A DNA stretch of 64,000 bases, from positions 186,001 through 250,000 of the forward strand of contig NZ_BMIH01000001.1 in the NCBI RefSeq assembly GCF_014641735.1, written 5' to 3'. Shown here piece after piece: positions 56,724-64,000 of the stretch. The stretch is from Sphingomonas metalli. GTDB taxonomy: Bacteria > Pseudomonadota > Alphaproteobacteria > Sphingomonadales > Sphingomonadaceae. The position numbers and the translations under genes are program-made. Under the pieces are notes generated by a model. The model worked only from the letters and a program-made list of their open reading frames with translations, was not told the origin of the DNA and did no database searches. Within the stretch, counting starts at the first letter, position 1. Each line of letters opens with the position of its first letter.

Positions 56724-57029
56724 TTACCAGCTCGACTTCGTGAGGCCGGGGATCATGCCCTTGTTGGCAAGATCGCGCAGCATGACGCGAGCGAGACGGA
56801 ACTTGCGGTAGTACGCGCGCGGGCGGCCGGTGATCTCGCAGCGGTTGCGGATGCGGGTCGGGTTCGCGTTGCGCGGCAGCTCGGCCATCTTGAGGCGCGC
56901 GATGAGACGCTCGGTCTCGTCCAGCGACTCGTCGTTCGCCTGCGCCTTCAGCTTGGCGTACTTGGGAGCATATTGCTTCACGAGCTTCTTACGACGCTCG
57001 TTCTTGTTGATCGAACTCAGTTTCGCCAT
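56724..57029 (-). CDS. rpsN: 30S ribosomal protein S14, long zinc-free form
   Basis: A 101-residue S14 with [20 protein letters not shown] and [22 protein letters not shown]. Only one Cys remains in the CxxC region, so this is the C-minus, zinc-independent form. It lies 54 bases after rplE. Confidence 0.97.
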   Translation of the reverse strand: MAKLSSINKNERRKKLVKQYAPKYAKLKAQANDESLDETERLIARLKMAELPRNANPTRIRNRCEITGRPRAYYRKFRLARVMLRDLANKGMIPGLTKSSW

Positions 57030-57083
57030 GGACTTAAGCTCTTCCTATAAACGCCCCCGGACACCATCCGGGGGCGGGAGAAT

Positions 57084-57668
57084 TCAGGCCGCCTTCTTCT
57101 CTTCGGCGGCCTCTTCCAGCGGGAACGGGAAGCCGAACAGACGGAGCAGCTCGCGCGCCTCGTCATCGGTCTTCGCCGTGGTGGTGACGATCACGTCCAT
57201 GCCACGCACCTTGTCGATGCGGTCATAGTTGATCTCGGGGAAGATGATCTGCTCCTTGATGCCGCAGGCATAGTTGCCGCGACCGTCGAAGCTCTTCGGG
57301 TTCAGACCACGGAAGTCGCGCACGCGCGGCAGCGCGATCGTGATGAAGCGGTCGAGGAACTCGTACATGCGCTCGCGGCGCAGGGTCACCTTGACGCCGA
57401 TCGGCATGCCCTCGCGCAGCTTGAACTGCGCGATCGACTTCTTCGCCTTGGTGATGACCGGCTTCTGACCGGCGATCAGCTCCATCTCCGACGCGGCCTG
57501 CTCGACGCGCTTCTTGTCCTGGGTCGCCTCGCCGACGCCCATGTTCAGGACGATCTTCTCGATGCGCGGGATCTCGAGCGCGTTCTTGTAGCCGAACTTC
57601 TCCTGCATCGCCTGGACGATGCGGTCCTCGTAGATCCCCTTCATCCGGGGCTTGTAGGCATCAGCCAT
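57084..57668 (-). CDS. rplE: 50S ribosomal protein L5
   Basis: A 194-residue L5 of the 5S rRNA complex: [35 protein letters not shown], and [21 protein letters not shown]. An extra Ala/Glu/Lys-rich tail of about 12 residues follows the core. The start overlaps the rplX stop by 8 bases. Confidence 0.98.
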   Translation of the reverse strand: MADAYKPRMKGIYEDRIVQAMQEKFGYKNALEIPRIEKIVLNMGVGEATQDKKRVEQAASEMELIAGQKPVITKAKKSIAQFKLREGMPIGVKVTLRRERMYEFLDRFITIALPRVRDFRGLNPKSFDGRGNYACGIKEQIIFPEINYDRIDKVRGMDVIVTTTAKTDDEARELLRLFGFPFPLEEAAEEKKAA

Positions 57669-57978
57669 CGATCTTCTCCCCGGTCTTCACGGCCACGCGG
57701 ACCTTCTTGCCATCCTGCGTCTCGAAACGGACGCGGGTCGGCTTGCCGTCGGCGGTCACGTGCGCGACCTTCGAGATGTGGAGCGGCGCTTCGCTGCGCT
57801 CCAGGCCACCCTGCGGGTTGGTCTGGGTCGGCTTGCGGTGGCGGGTCGCGATGTTCACGCCCTCGACCACGACCTTGCCGTCCTTCGGCATGGCGATGGT
57901 GACGGTGCCGGTCTTGCCCTTGTCCTTGCCGGACAGGACGACGACGCGGTCGCCCTTCTTGATCTTGGCGGCGGCCAT
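57661..57978 (-). CDS. rplX: 50S ribosomal protein L24
   Basis: A 105-residue L24 with the KOW motif [18 protein letters not shown] and [21 protein letters not shown]. It overlaps rplN by one base and rplE by 8. Confidence 0.98.
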   Translation of the reverse strand: MAAAKIKKGDRVVVLSGKDKGKTGTVTIAMPKDGKVVVEGVNIATRHRKPTQTNPQGGLERSEAPLHISKVAHVTADGKPTRVRFETQDGKKVRVAVKTGEKIDG

Positions 57979-58346
57979 TACAGCACCTCCGGAGCCAGCG
58001 AGATGATCTTCATGTGCTTCTTGCCGCGCAGCTCGCGCACCACCGGCCCGAAGATACGGGTGCCGATCGGCTCCTCGTTCTTGTTGACCAGCACGGCAGC
58101 GTTGCTGTCGAAGCGGATGGTCGAGCCGTCCGCGCGGTGAATGTCCTTCGCGGTGCGGACGATGACGGCGCGATGCACGTCACCCTTCTTCACGCGGCCG
58201 CGCGGCTGCGCTTCCTTGATGCTGACGACGATGATGTCACCGACCGACGCCGTGCGGCGCTTCGAGCCGCCCAGCACCTTGATGCACTGCACCCGCTTCG
58301 CGCCGCTGTTGTCAGCGACGTCGAGATTGGACTGCATCTGGATCAT
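57978..58346 (-). CDS. rplN: 50S ribosomal protein L14
   Basis: A 122-residue L14: [40 protein letters not shown] and [24 protein letters not shown] (in part [19 protein letters not shown]). It is the first gene after the unusual 239-base gap that follows rpsQ. Confidence 0.98.
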   Translation of the reverse strand: MIQMQSNLDVADNSGAKRVQCIKVLGGSKRRTASVGDIIVVSIKEAQPRGRVKKGDVHRAVIVRTAKDIHRADGSTIRFDSNAAVLVNKNEEPIGTRIFGPVVRELRGKKHMKIISLAPEVL

Positions 58347-58399
58347 GGATCCCGCTTCCTTCTCTTCATGGGCTGGATTCCGACCCAGCCCGGCCTAAA

Positions 58400-58436
58400 A
58401 ATAACGACCCCGGCAGCGGGCTGACCCGCGCCGGGG
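58400..58436 (-). terminator. Terminator-like hairpin between rpsQ and rplN
   Basis: A 12-bp stem with one bulged A (58408-58420 with 58425-58436) and loop CTGA is followed on the minus strand by TCGTTATTTTTA. It has the full form of an intrinsic terminator in the middle of the ribosomal operon. A competing 7-bp hairpin (58436-58442 with 58451-58457) shares its edge. Confidence 0.6.
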
Positions 58437-58495
58437 GAGCGGCCCCTTAACCGCTCCGTCGGGGAAGCGCAATGCCCCTCCCCCATATCCGCCGT

Positions 58496-58576
58496 GCCAG
58501 ACCAGGCTGGCATCTCGCGAAGTCAGTCCCGACCCTCACCCGAACATCCCAGCCTGCGCCGGAATGACGGTGAGGC
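58496..58576. repeat. REP-like sequences in the rpsQ-rplN gap
   Basis: CCAGACCAGGCTGG (58497-58510) and CCCAGCCTGCGCCGGAATGACGG (about 58549-58571, shown in part: CCAGCCTGCGCCGGAATGAC) resemble the CCAGC...GCTGG-ATGACG units near 12.2 kb. They indicate a dispersed genomic repeat family rather than coding sequence. Confidence 0.5.
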
Positions 58577-58585
58577 CCGACGTGA

Positions 58586-58858
58586 TTACGCGTCGACGTC
58601 GACCCGCTCGGGCGCCGCGTGGGTGTTCACCCGCTCGATCACCTTCCAGGTCTTCAGCTTGGAAATCGGCGCGATCTCTTCGATGCGCACGGTTTCGCCG
58701 GCCTTGTACTCATTCGCCTCGTCATGGGCGTGATACTTCTTCGAGCGGCGGATGATCTTGCCGTAGAGCGGGTGCTTGACCTTGCGCTCCACGTTCACGA
58801 CCACCGTCTTCTCGCCCTTGTCGGAGACGATCACTCCGGTCAGCACGCGCTTCGGCAT
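58586..58858 (-). CDS. rpsQ: 30S ribosomal protein S17
   Basis: A 90-residue S17: [40 protein letters not shown] and [19 protein letters not shown]. It ends at the long gap before rplN. Confidence 0.98.
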   Translation of the reverse strand: MPKRVLTGVIVSDKGEKTVVVNVERKVKHPLYGKIIRRSKKYHAHDEANEYKAGETVRIEEIAPISKLKTWKVIERVNTHAAPERVDVDA

Positions 58859-58868
58859 GTGTCGTTCC

Positions 58869-59072
58869 TTACTTCTCGGCAGTCGCAGCGGTACGCTGCG
58901 CCTGCAGGGTCTTGATTCGCGCGATATCGCGACGGACCTCGCGGACGCGGCTCGGCTTTTCGAGCTGGCTGGTCGCCGCCTGGAAGCGCAGGTTGAACTG
59001 CTCGCGCTTCAGGTTGCCCAGGCTCTCGGAGAGCTGGTCGTCGCTCTGGCCGTTGAAATCGGTCTTGGCCAT
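58869..59072 (-). CDS. rpmC: 50S ribosomal protein L29
   Basis: A 67-residue L29 at the polypeptide exit: [39 protein letters not shown] 59072 sits 5 bases after rplP. A longer in-frame reading upstream is Arg/Gly-rich shadow of rplP. Confidence 0.96.
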   Translation of the reverse strand: MAKTDFNGQSDDQLSESLGNLKREQFNLRFQAATSQLEKPSRVREVRRDIARIKTLQAQRTAATAEK

Positions 59073-59077
59073 GTCTC

Positions 59078-59512
59078 TCACTCGCCCCCGAGGTGGCTGG
59101 TGTCGCCCAGGCGGGCAACGACCTTGGTCTTGATCGGCAGCTTCATCGCCGCGCGCTCGAACGCCTCCGCGGCGAGCTTGCCGTCGACGCCGTCGAGCTC
59201 GAACAGGATCCGGCCCGGCTTGACGCGGGCGGCCCAGAACTCCGGCGATCCCTTGCCCGAGCCCATGCGGACTTCGGCCGGCTTCGACGAGACCGGCACG
59301 TCCGGGAACACGCGGATCCACAAACGCCCCTGGCGCTTCATGTGACGCGTGATCGCACGACGGGCCGCCTCGATCTGGCGAGCGGTGATTCGCTCCGGCT
59401 CCAGCGCCTTCAGCCCGTACGAGCCGAAGTTGAGCGTGGTGCCGCCCTTGGCGTCGCCGTGGATTCGGCCCTTGAACGCCTTGCGGAATTTGGTGCGCTT
59501 TGGCTGCAGCAC
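59078..59512 (-). CDS. rplP: 50S ribosomal protein L16
   Basis: A 144-residue L16: [42 protein letters not shown] and [14 protein letters not shown]. It lies 13 bases after rpsC. Confidence 0.98.
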   Translation of the reverse strand: MLQPKRTKFRKAFKGRIHGDAKGGTTLNFGSYGLKALEPERITARQIEAARRAITRHMKRQGRLWIRVFPDVPVSSKPAEVRMGSGKGSPEFWAARVKPGRILFELDGVDGKLAAEAFERAAMKLPIKTKVVARLGDTSHLGGE

Positions 59513-59525
59513 TTTCTCTTACTCC

Positions 59526-60233
59526 TTAGCGGCGATCATCGCGCGCCGGGCGCACGCCGGAGGTCTGGGCCTCCATCATGAGCCGGTCGGTCGCCATCGG
59601 GTCGTGACCCAGGATCTCGCCCTTGAACACCCAGACCTTGACGCCGCAGACACCATAGGAGGTGTGGGCCTCGGCCTCGGCATAGTCGATGTTCGCACGC
59701 AGCGTGTGCAGCGGCACGCGGCCCTCGCGATAGCTCTCCGAGCGCGCGATCTCCGCACCGCCCAGACGACCACCGCAATAGACCTTGATGCCATCGGCAC
59801 CCAGGCGCATCGCCGACTGCACCGCACGCTTCATGGCGCGACGGAAGGCGATACGACGCTCGAGCTGATCGGCGATCCCCTGCGCGACGAGACGGGCGTC
59901 CACCTCGGGCTTGCGGATCTCGACGATGTTCAGGCTGACGTCCGAAGACGTCATGCTGCCCAGCGTCTTGCGCAGCTTCTCGATGTCGCCGCCCTTCTTG
60001 CCGATGATGACACCGGGGCGTGCGGCGAAGATCGAGATGCGGCACAGCTTGGCCGGACGCTCGATCACGACCTTGCTGATCGCGGCCTGCGGCAGGTTCT
60101 TCATGATGTACTGGCGGATCTTCAGATCCTCCAGCAGCAGGCGGCCGTAATCGGCGCCCTCCGCGAACCAGCGGCTGTCCCAGGTGCGGTTGATCTGCAA
60201 CCGCATCCCGATCGGATTGCTCTTGTGACCCAT
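59526..60233 (-). CDS. rpsC: 30S ribosomal protein S3
   Basis: A 235-residue S3 with a KH domain ([21 protein letters not shown], about 59-80 in part: [18 protein letters not shown]) and the C-terminal [15 protein letters not shown] region ([19 protein letters not shown]) plus [13 protein letters not shown]. It overlaps rplV by one base. Confidence 0.98.
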   Translation of the reverse strand: MGHKSNPIGMRLQINRTWDSRWFAEGADYGRLLLEDLKIRQYIMKNLPQAAISKVVIERPAKLCRISIFAARPGVIIGKKGGDIEKLRKTLGSMTSSDVSLNIVEIRKPEVDARLVAQGIADQLERRIAFRRAMKRAVQSAMRLGADGIKVYCGGRLGGAEIARSESYREGRVPLHTLRANIDYAEAEAHTSYGVCGVKVWVFKGEILGHDPMATDRLMMEAQTSGVRPARDDRR

Positions 60234-60610
60234 TACGCTTCTTCCTGCTCGCGCACGACGATGCGCAGACGGCTGAACGGCTTCAGGATGCGGGTGGACT
60301 TGCCACGGCCGCGGGTCGCGAAGCGCTTCATCGTGATCGACTTGCCGACCGACGCCTCGGCGACGACGAGTGCGTCGACGTCGAGATTGTGGTTGTTCTC
60401 GGCATTGGCGATGGCCGAAGCCAGCACCTTGCGCGCGTCGACCGCCATGCCCTTCGACGAGAAGGCGAGGATGTTCATGGCATCCGACGCCTTCTTGCCG
60501 CGGATCAGGCCCGCTACCAGGTTCAGCTTCTGCGCCGAACCGCGGATCTGCGTGCCGACCGAGAGGGCTTCCTTCTCGCCGACCTTGCGGGGGGACTGAG
60601 GCTTGCTCAT
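60233..60610 (-). CDS. rplV: 50S ribosomal protein L22
   Basis: A 125-residue L22 whose beta-hairpin lines the exit tunnel: [41 protein letters not shown] and the [15 protein letters not shown] loop replacing the GRA-RI-KR form of E. coli. One-base overlaps join it to rpsS and rpsC. Confidence 0.97.
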   Translation of the reverse strand: MSKPQSPRKVGEKEALSVGTQIRGSAQKLNLVAGLIRGKKASDAMNILAFSSKGMAVDARKVLASAIANAENNHNLDVDALVVAEASVGKSITMKRFATRGRGKSTRILKPFSRLRIVVREQEEA

Positions 60611-60885
60611 CAGCGCTTGCCCTTCTTGTCAGCCGCGTGACCCGGGAAATAGCGGGTCGGCGCGAACTCGCCGAGCTTCATGCCGACCATGTCCTCGTTG
60701 ACCGAGACGGGCACGAACTTGCGGCCGTTATACACGTTGAACGTCAGGCCCACGAACGAGGGCAGGATGGTGGAGCGCCGCGACCAGGTCTTGATCGGCG
60801 CGCGGCCACCGGCATCCTGCGCCGCCTCGGCCTTCTTCAGCAGGCTCAGTTCGACGAACGGGCCCTTCCAAACAGAACGAGCCAT
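60610..60885 (-). CDS. rpsS: 30S ribosomal protein S19
   Basis: A 91-residue S19: [48 protein letters not shown] (in part [20 protein letters not shown]) and the end [20 protein letters not shown]. It starts 4 bases after the rplB stop. Confidence 0.98.
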   Translation of the reverse strand: MARSVWKGPFVELSLLKKAEAAQDAGGRAPIKTWSRRSTILPSFVGLTFNVYNGRKFVPVSVNEDMVGMKLGEFAPTRYFPGHAADKKGKR

Positions 60886-60889
60886 CCTA

Positions 60890-61741
60890 TCAGCCCTTCT
60901 TCTTCGCGTGGCGGCTGCGGATAATCATCTTGTCCGTCGCCTTGTTGTGGCGGGTGCGCGCACCCTTGGTCGGCTTGCCCCACGGGGTGACCGGATGACG
61001 GCCGCCCGAGGTCCGGCCCTCGCCACCGCCGTGCGGGTGGTCGACCGGGTTCTTGGCGACGCCGCGGGTCAGCGGACGCTTGCCCATCCAGCGGGTGCGA
61101 CCGGCCTTGCCGAAGTTCTGGTTCTGGTTGTCCGGGTTCGAGACCGCACCGACCGTCGCCATGCACTCGCCATGGATGTAGCGCTGCTCGCCCGAGTTCA
61201 GGCGAACGATCACCATGCCGCGATCACGGCCGACGACCTGCACATAGGTGCCGGCCGAGCGCGCGATCTGCCCGCCCTTGCCCGGCTTCATCTCCACATT
61301 GTGGACGATGGTGCCGACCGGCATCTGGCCCAGCTCCATGGCATTGCCCGGCTTCACGTCGGTCTTGCGGCCGGCGATCACCTTGTCGCCGACGTTCAGA
61401 CGCTGCGGCGCGATGATATAGGCCTGGTTGACCTTGCCATCGGCGTCGGTGCCATAGTTGACCAGCGCGATGAACGCGGTGCGGTTGGGATCGTACTCCA
61501 GCCGCTCGACCGTGCCCTCGACGTCCCAGTTGCGACGCTTGAAGTCGATGTACCGGTACTTCTGCTTGTGACCGCCCGCGATGCCGCGGCTGGTCACATG
61601 GCCCTTGTTGTTGCGGCCACCGGTCTTCAGCTTGCCCTCGGTCAGCGCCTTGACGGGCTTGCCCTTCCAGAGCTGCGACTTGTCGACGAGGATCAGGCCG
61701 CGGCGGGCCGGGCTCGTCGGGTTATATTGCTTGAGTGCCAT
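60890..61741 (-). CDS. rplB: 50S ribosomal protein L2
   Basis: A 283-residue L2 with [46 protein letters not shown] ([20 protein letters not shown]) and the functionally key [20 protein letters not shown] near the C-terminus. It lies 1 base after rplW. Confidence 0.98.
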   Translation of the reverse strand: MALKQYNPTSPARRGLILVDKSQLWKGKPVKALTEGKLKTGGRNNKGHVTSRGIAGGHKQKYRYIDFKRRNWDVEGTVERLEYDPNRTAFIALVNYGTDADGKVNQAYIIAPQRLNVGDKVIAGRKTDVKPGNAMELGQMPVGTIVHNVEMKPGKGGQIARSAGTYVQVVGRDRGMVIVRLNSGEQRYIHGECMATVGAVSNPDNQNQNFGKAGRTRWMGKRPLTRGVAKNPVDHPHGGGEGRTSGGRHPVTPWGKPTKGARTRHNKATDKMIIRSRHAKKKG

Positions 61742-61742
61742 A

Positions 61743-62063
61743 TCAGCCCTGCGCCCCCGTCGTCACGTCGATGGACTCGCCGTCCTTCAGCGTCACGATC
61801 GCCTTCTTCACGTCCGACTTGGTGTAGGGCACGCCCTTCCACTTCTTCGTCTTGCCCTTCTGGACGATCGTGTTCACGCCCGTGACGGTGACGTTGAACA
61901 GCGCCTCGACGGCGGCCTTGATCTCGGGCTTGCTCGCGGTCTTGGCGACCTTGAACACGACGGCGTTCTGCTCGGACAGCAGAGTCGCCTTCTCGGTGAT
62001 GTGCGGCGCGACGATCACGTCATAGTGACGGTTGTCGATCGCGGCCTTCTGCGGCTTAGCCAT
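61743..62063 (-). CDS. rplW: 50S ribosomal protein L23
   Basis: A 106-residue L23, the trigger-factor and SRP docking protein: [38 protein letters not shown] and a basic loop [21 protein letters not shown] (in part). It overlaps rplD by 8 bases. Confidence 0.97.
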   Translation of the reverse strand: MAKPQKAAIDNRHYDVIVAPHITEKATLLSEQNAVVFKVAKTASKPEIKAAVEALFNVTVTGVNTIVQKGKTKKWKGVPYTKSDVKKAIVTLKDGESIDVTTGAQG

Positions 62064-62670
62064 TGAAGCGCGCCTCCAGCTTTTCGACCGCCGCGCGGGT
62101 CAGCACCAGCGTGTCGGCCTTGATGATGTCATAGACGTTGGCGCCGACGGCCGGCAGCAGGTCCACGCCCGGCAGGTTGTAACCGGCGCGGAAGCCCTCG
62201 CCCGTCTCGCCGTCGATCACCAGCGTCCGCTTGCCCGTGTTGAGCGTCGCGAAATGCCCCTTCAGCTCCTTGGTCTTGGCGACCTCGAAACCGTCGAGCA
62301 CGATCAGCGAGCCGGCCTTGGCGTGGCTGGACAGCGCCATCTTCAGACCCAGCGCGCGAACCTTCTTGTTCAGCGAGGGGTTGAAGTCGCGGACGCGGGC
62401 GCCGTGCGCCTTGCCGCCGCCGATGAACACCGGAGCGCGGCGATCGCCGTGACGGGCGACACCGCCGCCCTTCTGGCGACCCAGCTTCTTGCCCGAGCGG
62501 GCGACATCGGCACGCTCACGGGTGCCGCGCGCGGTGGCGCGACGCTTTTCCAGCTGCCAGGTCACGACGCGGTGCAGGATGTCGGCGCGCGGATCGAGGC
62601 CGAAGACCTCGTCGTTGAGCTCGATGTCCGCCCCGGCGGTGCCGGCAAAGGACTGAACCTTGACCTTCAC
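62056..62670 (-). CDS. rplD: 50S ribosomal protein L4
   Basis: A 204-residue L4: basic loop [21 protein letters not shown] and [16 protein letters not shown] in the exit-tunnel region, with the C-terminal [20 protein letters not shown] ([15 protein letters not shown]). In E. coli L4 represses the S10 operon; any such site here would lie outside or in the rpsJ-rplC gap. It lies 3 bases after rplC. Confidence 0.97.
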   Translation of the reverse strand: MKVKVQSFAGTAGADIELNDEVFGLDPRADILHRVVTWQLEKRRATARGTRERADVARSGKKLGRQKGGGVARHGDRRAPVFIGGGKAHGARVRDFNPSLNKKVRALGLKMALSSHAKAGSLIVLDGFEVAKTKELKGHFATLNTGKRTLVIDGETGEGFRAGYNLPGVDLLPAVGANVYDIIKADTLVLTRAAVEKLEARFNG

Positions 62671-62673
62671 TGT

Positions 62674-63408
62674 TTAGCCCTCCTGGCTCGCGGCGGCTTC
62701 CGGAGCGGGCTCGGCAGAAGCATTGTTGTTGGCGGCGGTCTTCAGACCGGCGGGAAGCGGCGCGTCGGCATGGCGCGAGACCTTGACGGCGTCCTTGACG
62801 AACAGCCAGCCACCCTTTGAGCCGGGGACCGAGCCCTTCACGAAGATCAGGCCGCGCTCGACATCGGTGCCGACCACTTCCAGATTCTGCTGGGTGCGGT
62901 TCTTGTCGCCCATGTGGCCGGCCATCTTCTTGTTCTTGAAGACGCGGCCCGGATCCTGGCGGTTACCGGTCGAGCCGTGCGAGCGGTGCGAGACCGACAC
63001 GCCGTGCGTCGCGCGCAGACCACCGAAGTTCCAGCGCTTCATGGCGCCGGCGAAGCCCTTGCCCTGGGTACGGCCCTGGATGTCGACCAGCTGGCCGGCG
63101 ACGAAGTGATCGGCCGACAGCTCGGCGCCGACGTCGAGGAGATTGTCCTCGGTCACGCGGAACTCGGCGACGATCGCCTTCGGCTCGACCTCGGCCTTGC
63201 CGAAGTGGCCGCGCTGCGGCTTGGCGACGTTCTTGGCCTTGGCGACGCCTGCGCCAAGCTGGACGGCGGTATAGCCGTCGGTATTCATCTCGCGGCGGGC
63301 AACGACCTGAAGCGCCTCGAGCTGCAGGACGGTGACCGGCACGTGGCGGCCGTCGTCCTGGAACAGGCGGGTCATCCCCATCTTCTTCGCGATCACGCCG
63401 GTGCGCAT
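62674..63408 (-). CDS. rplC: 50S ribosomal protein L3
   Basis: A 244-residue L3, longer than the 209 of E. coli because of an Ala/Pro/Glu-rich C-terminal tail. Core features are [25 protein letters not shown] (in part [15 protein letters not shown]) and the PTC loop [18 protein letters not shown], with [18 protein letters not shown] holding the methylated Gln equivalent. ATG 63408 with GAGGAG seven bases upstream is chosen over one three codons earlier. Confidence 0.97.
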   Translation of the reverse strand: MRTGVIAKKMGMTRLFQDDGRHVPVTVLQLEALQVVARREMNTDGYTAVQLGAGVAKAKNVAKPQRGHFGKAEVEPKAIVAEFRVTEDNLLDVGAELSADHFVAGQLVDIQGRTQGKGFAGAMKRWNFGGLRATHGVSVSHRSHGSTGNRQDPGRVFKNKKMAGHMGDKNRTQQNLEVVGTDVERGLIFVKGSVPGSKGGWLFVKDAVKVSRHADAPLPAGLKTAANNNASAEPAPEAAASQEG

Positions 63409-63428
63409 GATCCACACTCCTCACAGAG

Positions 63429-63453
63429 GCACGCCCGAACCATTCGGACGTGC
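63429..63453 (-). other. Leader hairpin in front of rplC
   Basis: Arms 63429-63439 and 63443-63453 pair over 10 of 11 positions (one C-A mismatch) around a 3-nt loop. The structure ends just upstream of the rplC Shine-Dalgarno within a 214-base gap after rpsJ, a place where a ribosomal protein could act on translation. Confidence 0.4.
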
Positions 63454-63622
63454 GTGTCGACCCGGAAATGCGAAGCGTGCCCCCGTCCCGGGCCGGTTGT
63501 CCTCACAGCAATCTGCTCAAGAACGTGACGGGAGACGCTGCCCTGGCTGCCGAAGCCGCCAGCGGTATCTCAAATGCCATCGCGCCGCGGGACCGGAGTC
63601 GACCGCAGCGCGTGGGGAGCCC

Positions 63623-63931
63623 TTACGCGAGCTTGATCTCGACGTCAACGCCGGCGGCGAGGTCGAGCTTCATCAGCGCGTCGACCGTCTGCGGCGTCGG
63701 CTGCACGATGTCGAGCATGCGCTTGTAGGTGCGCACCTCGAACTGCTCGCGGCTCTTCTTGTCGATATGCGGACCGCGGTTGACCGTGAACTTCTCGATG
63801 CGCGTAGGCAGCGGGATCGGACCGCGGATGAGCGCGCCGGTACGACGGGCAGTGTCGGCGATGTCGCCGGTTGCCTGATCGAGCACGCGATGATCGAACG
63901 CCTTTAGGCGGATGCGGATGTTGCTGTCCAT
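63623..63931 (-). CDS. rpsJ: 30S ribosomal protein S10
   Basis: A 102-residue S10 (NusE), also part of antitermination complexes: [39 protein letters not shown] and [15 protein letters not shown]. It is the first ribosomal gene seen; tuf or fusA-type genes would be expected upstream, outside the window. The last 69 bases hold no further gene. Confidence 0.98.
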   Translation of the reverse strand: MDSNIRIRLKAFDHRVLDQATGDIADTARRTGALIRGPIPLPTRIEKFTVNRGPHIDKKSREQFEVRTYKRMLDIVQPTPQTVDALMKLDLAAGVDVEIKLA

Positions 63932-64000
63932 GTTCCCTACCGTGCAATGGCACGACCCCGGCCGTCTCCCCGGCGACGTCCAGGATGGACACCATTGCCG

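Noticed and set aside
1..64000. CRISPR array, prophage, insertion sequence or defence island
   Set aside because: No regularly spaced direct repeats, integrase, transposase, terminal inverted repeats or restriction/toxin genes were found.

Overview
The window is GC-rich chromosomal DNA from an alphaproteobacterium, most likely a Sphingomonas-type member of the Sphingomonadaceae. This rests on the coupled ispH-thrB-rnhA group, a Caulobacter-type cpa/tad pilus cluster, HWE-family sensor kinase, proline-rich TonB with two ExbD paralogues, and an S10/spc/alpha ribosomal cluster without rpmJ, infA or map. It is an inference from protein resemblance; no database search was possible.

Layout. 0-4.6 kb: a lipoprotein, ispH-thrB-rnhA, a DUF1508 protein and a D-arginine-dehydrogenase-like flavoenzyme. 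4.6-12.1 kb: a Tad pilus operon (cpaA-B-C-D-E, tadB, tadC, a small membrane protein) that has no cpaF/tadA ATPase. 12.2-17.9 kb: glyQ-glyS-ppdK on the minus strand. 17.9-20.8 kb: TraB/GumN-like lipoprotein, rplY, pth and a Cys4 mini-protein behind an AT-rich control region. 20.8-22.2 kb: a gene-poor stretch with one secreted TPR protein. 22.2-24.8 kb: tonB-exbB-exbD-exbD. 25-31.3 kb: housekeeping and small-enzyme genes (folB, GNAT, DUF1285, CoA pyrophosphatase, cca) and an EAL-type c-di-GMP protein. 31.3-38.9 kb: parC, a kynurenine-formamidase-like hydrolase with kynU, purC-S-Q, a GFA protein, a queuosine-precursor transporter and tRNA-Arg(TCT). 38.9-44.5 kb: a VOC protein, a coupled HWE kinase / single-domain response regulator / Crp-Fnr regulator operon, and guaA.

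44.5-64 kb holds the ribosomal protein supercluster, all on the minus strand, in transcription order rpsJ-rplCDWB-rpsS-rplV-rpsC-rplP-rpmC-rpsQ | rplNXE-rpsNH-rplFR-rpsE-rpmD | rplO-secY-adk | rpsMK-rpoA-rplQ. It is interrupted three times: by a 239-bp structured gap between rpsQ and rplN that carries a terminator-like hairpin; by an acyltransferase-3 gene between rpmD and rplO with a strong terminator in front of it; and by a two-component system plus two small genes between adk and rpsM.

Most genes are ordinary housekeeping genes. The points most worth checking are the acyltransferase inside the spc operon, the missing Tad ATPase, the mid-operon terminator, the secreted formamidase-like enzyme coupled to kynureninase, the SDR-tail mini-protein coupled to folB, and the repeat-bearing leader of the Cys4 mini-protein. 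I saw no phage, insertion sequence, CRISPR array or defence system.
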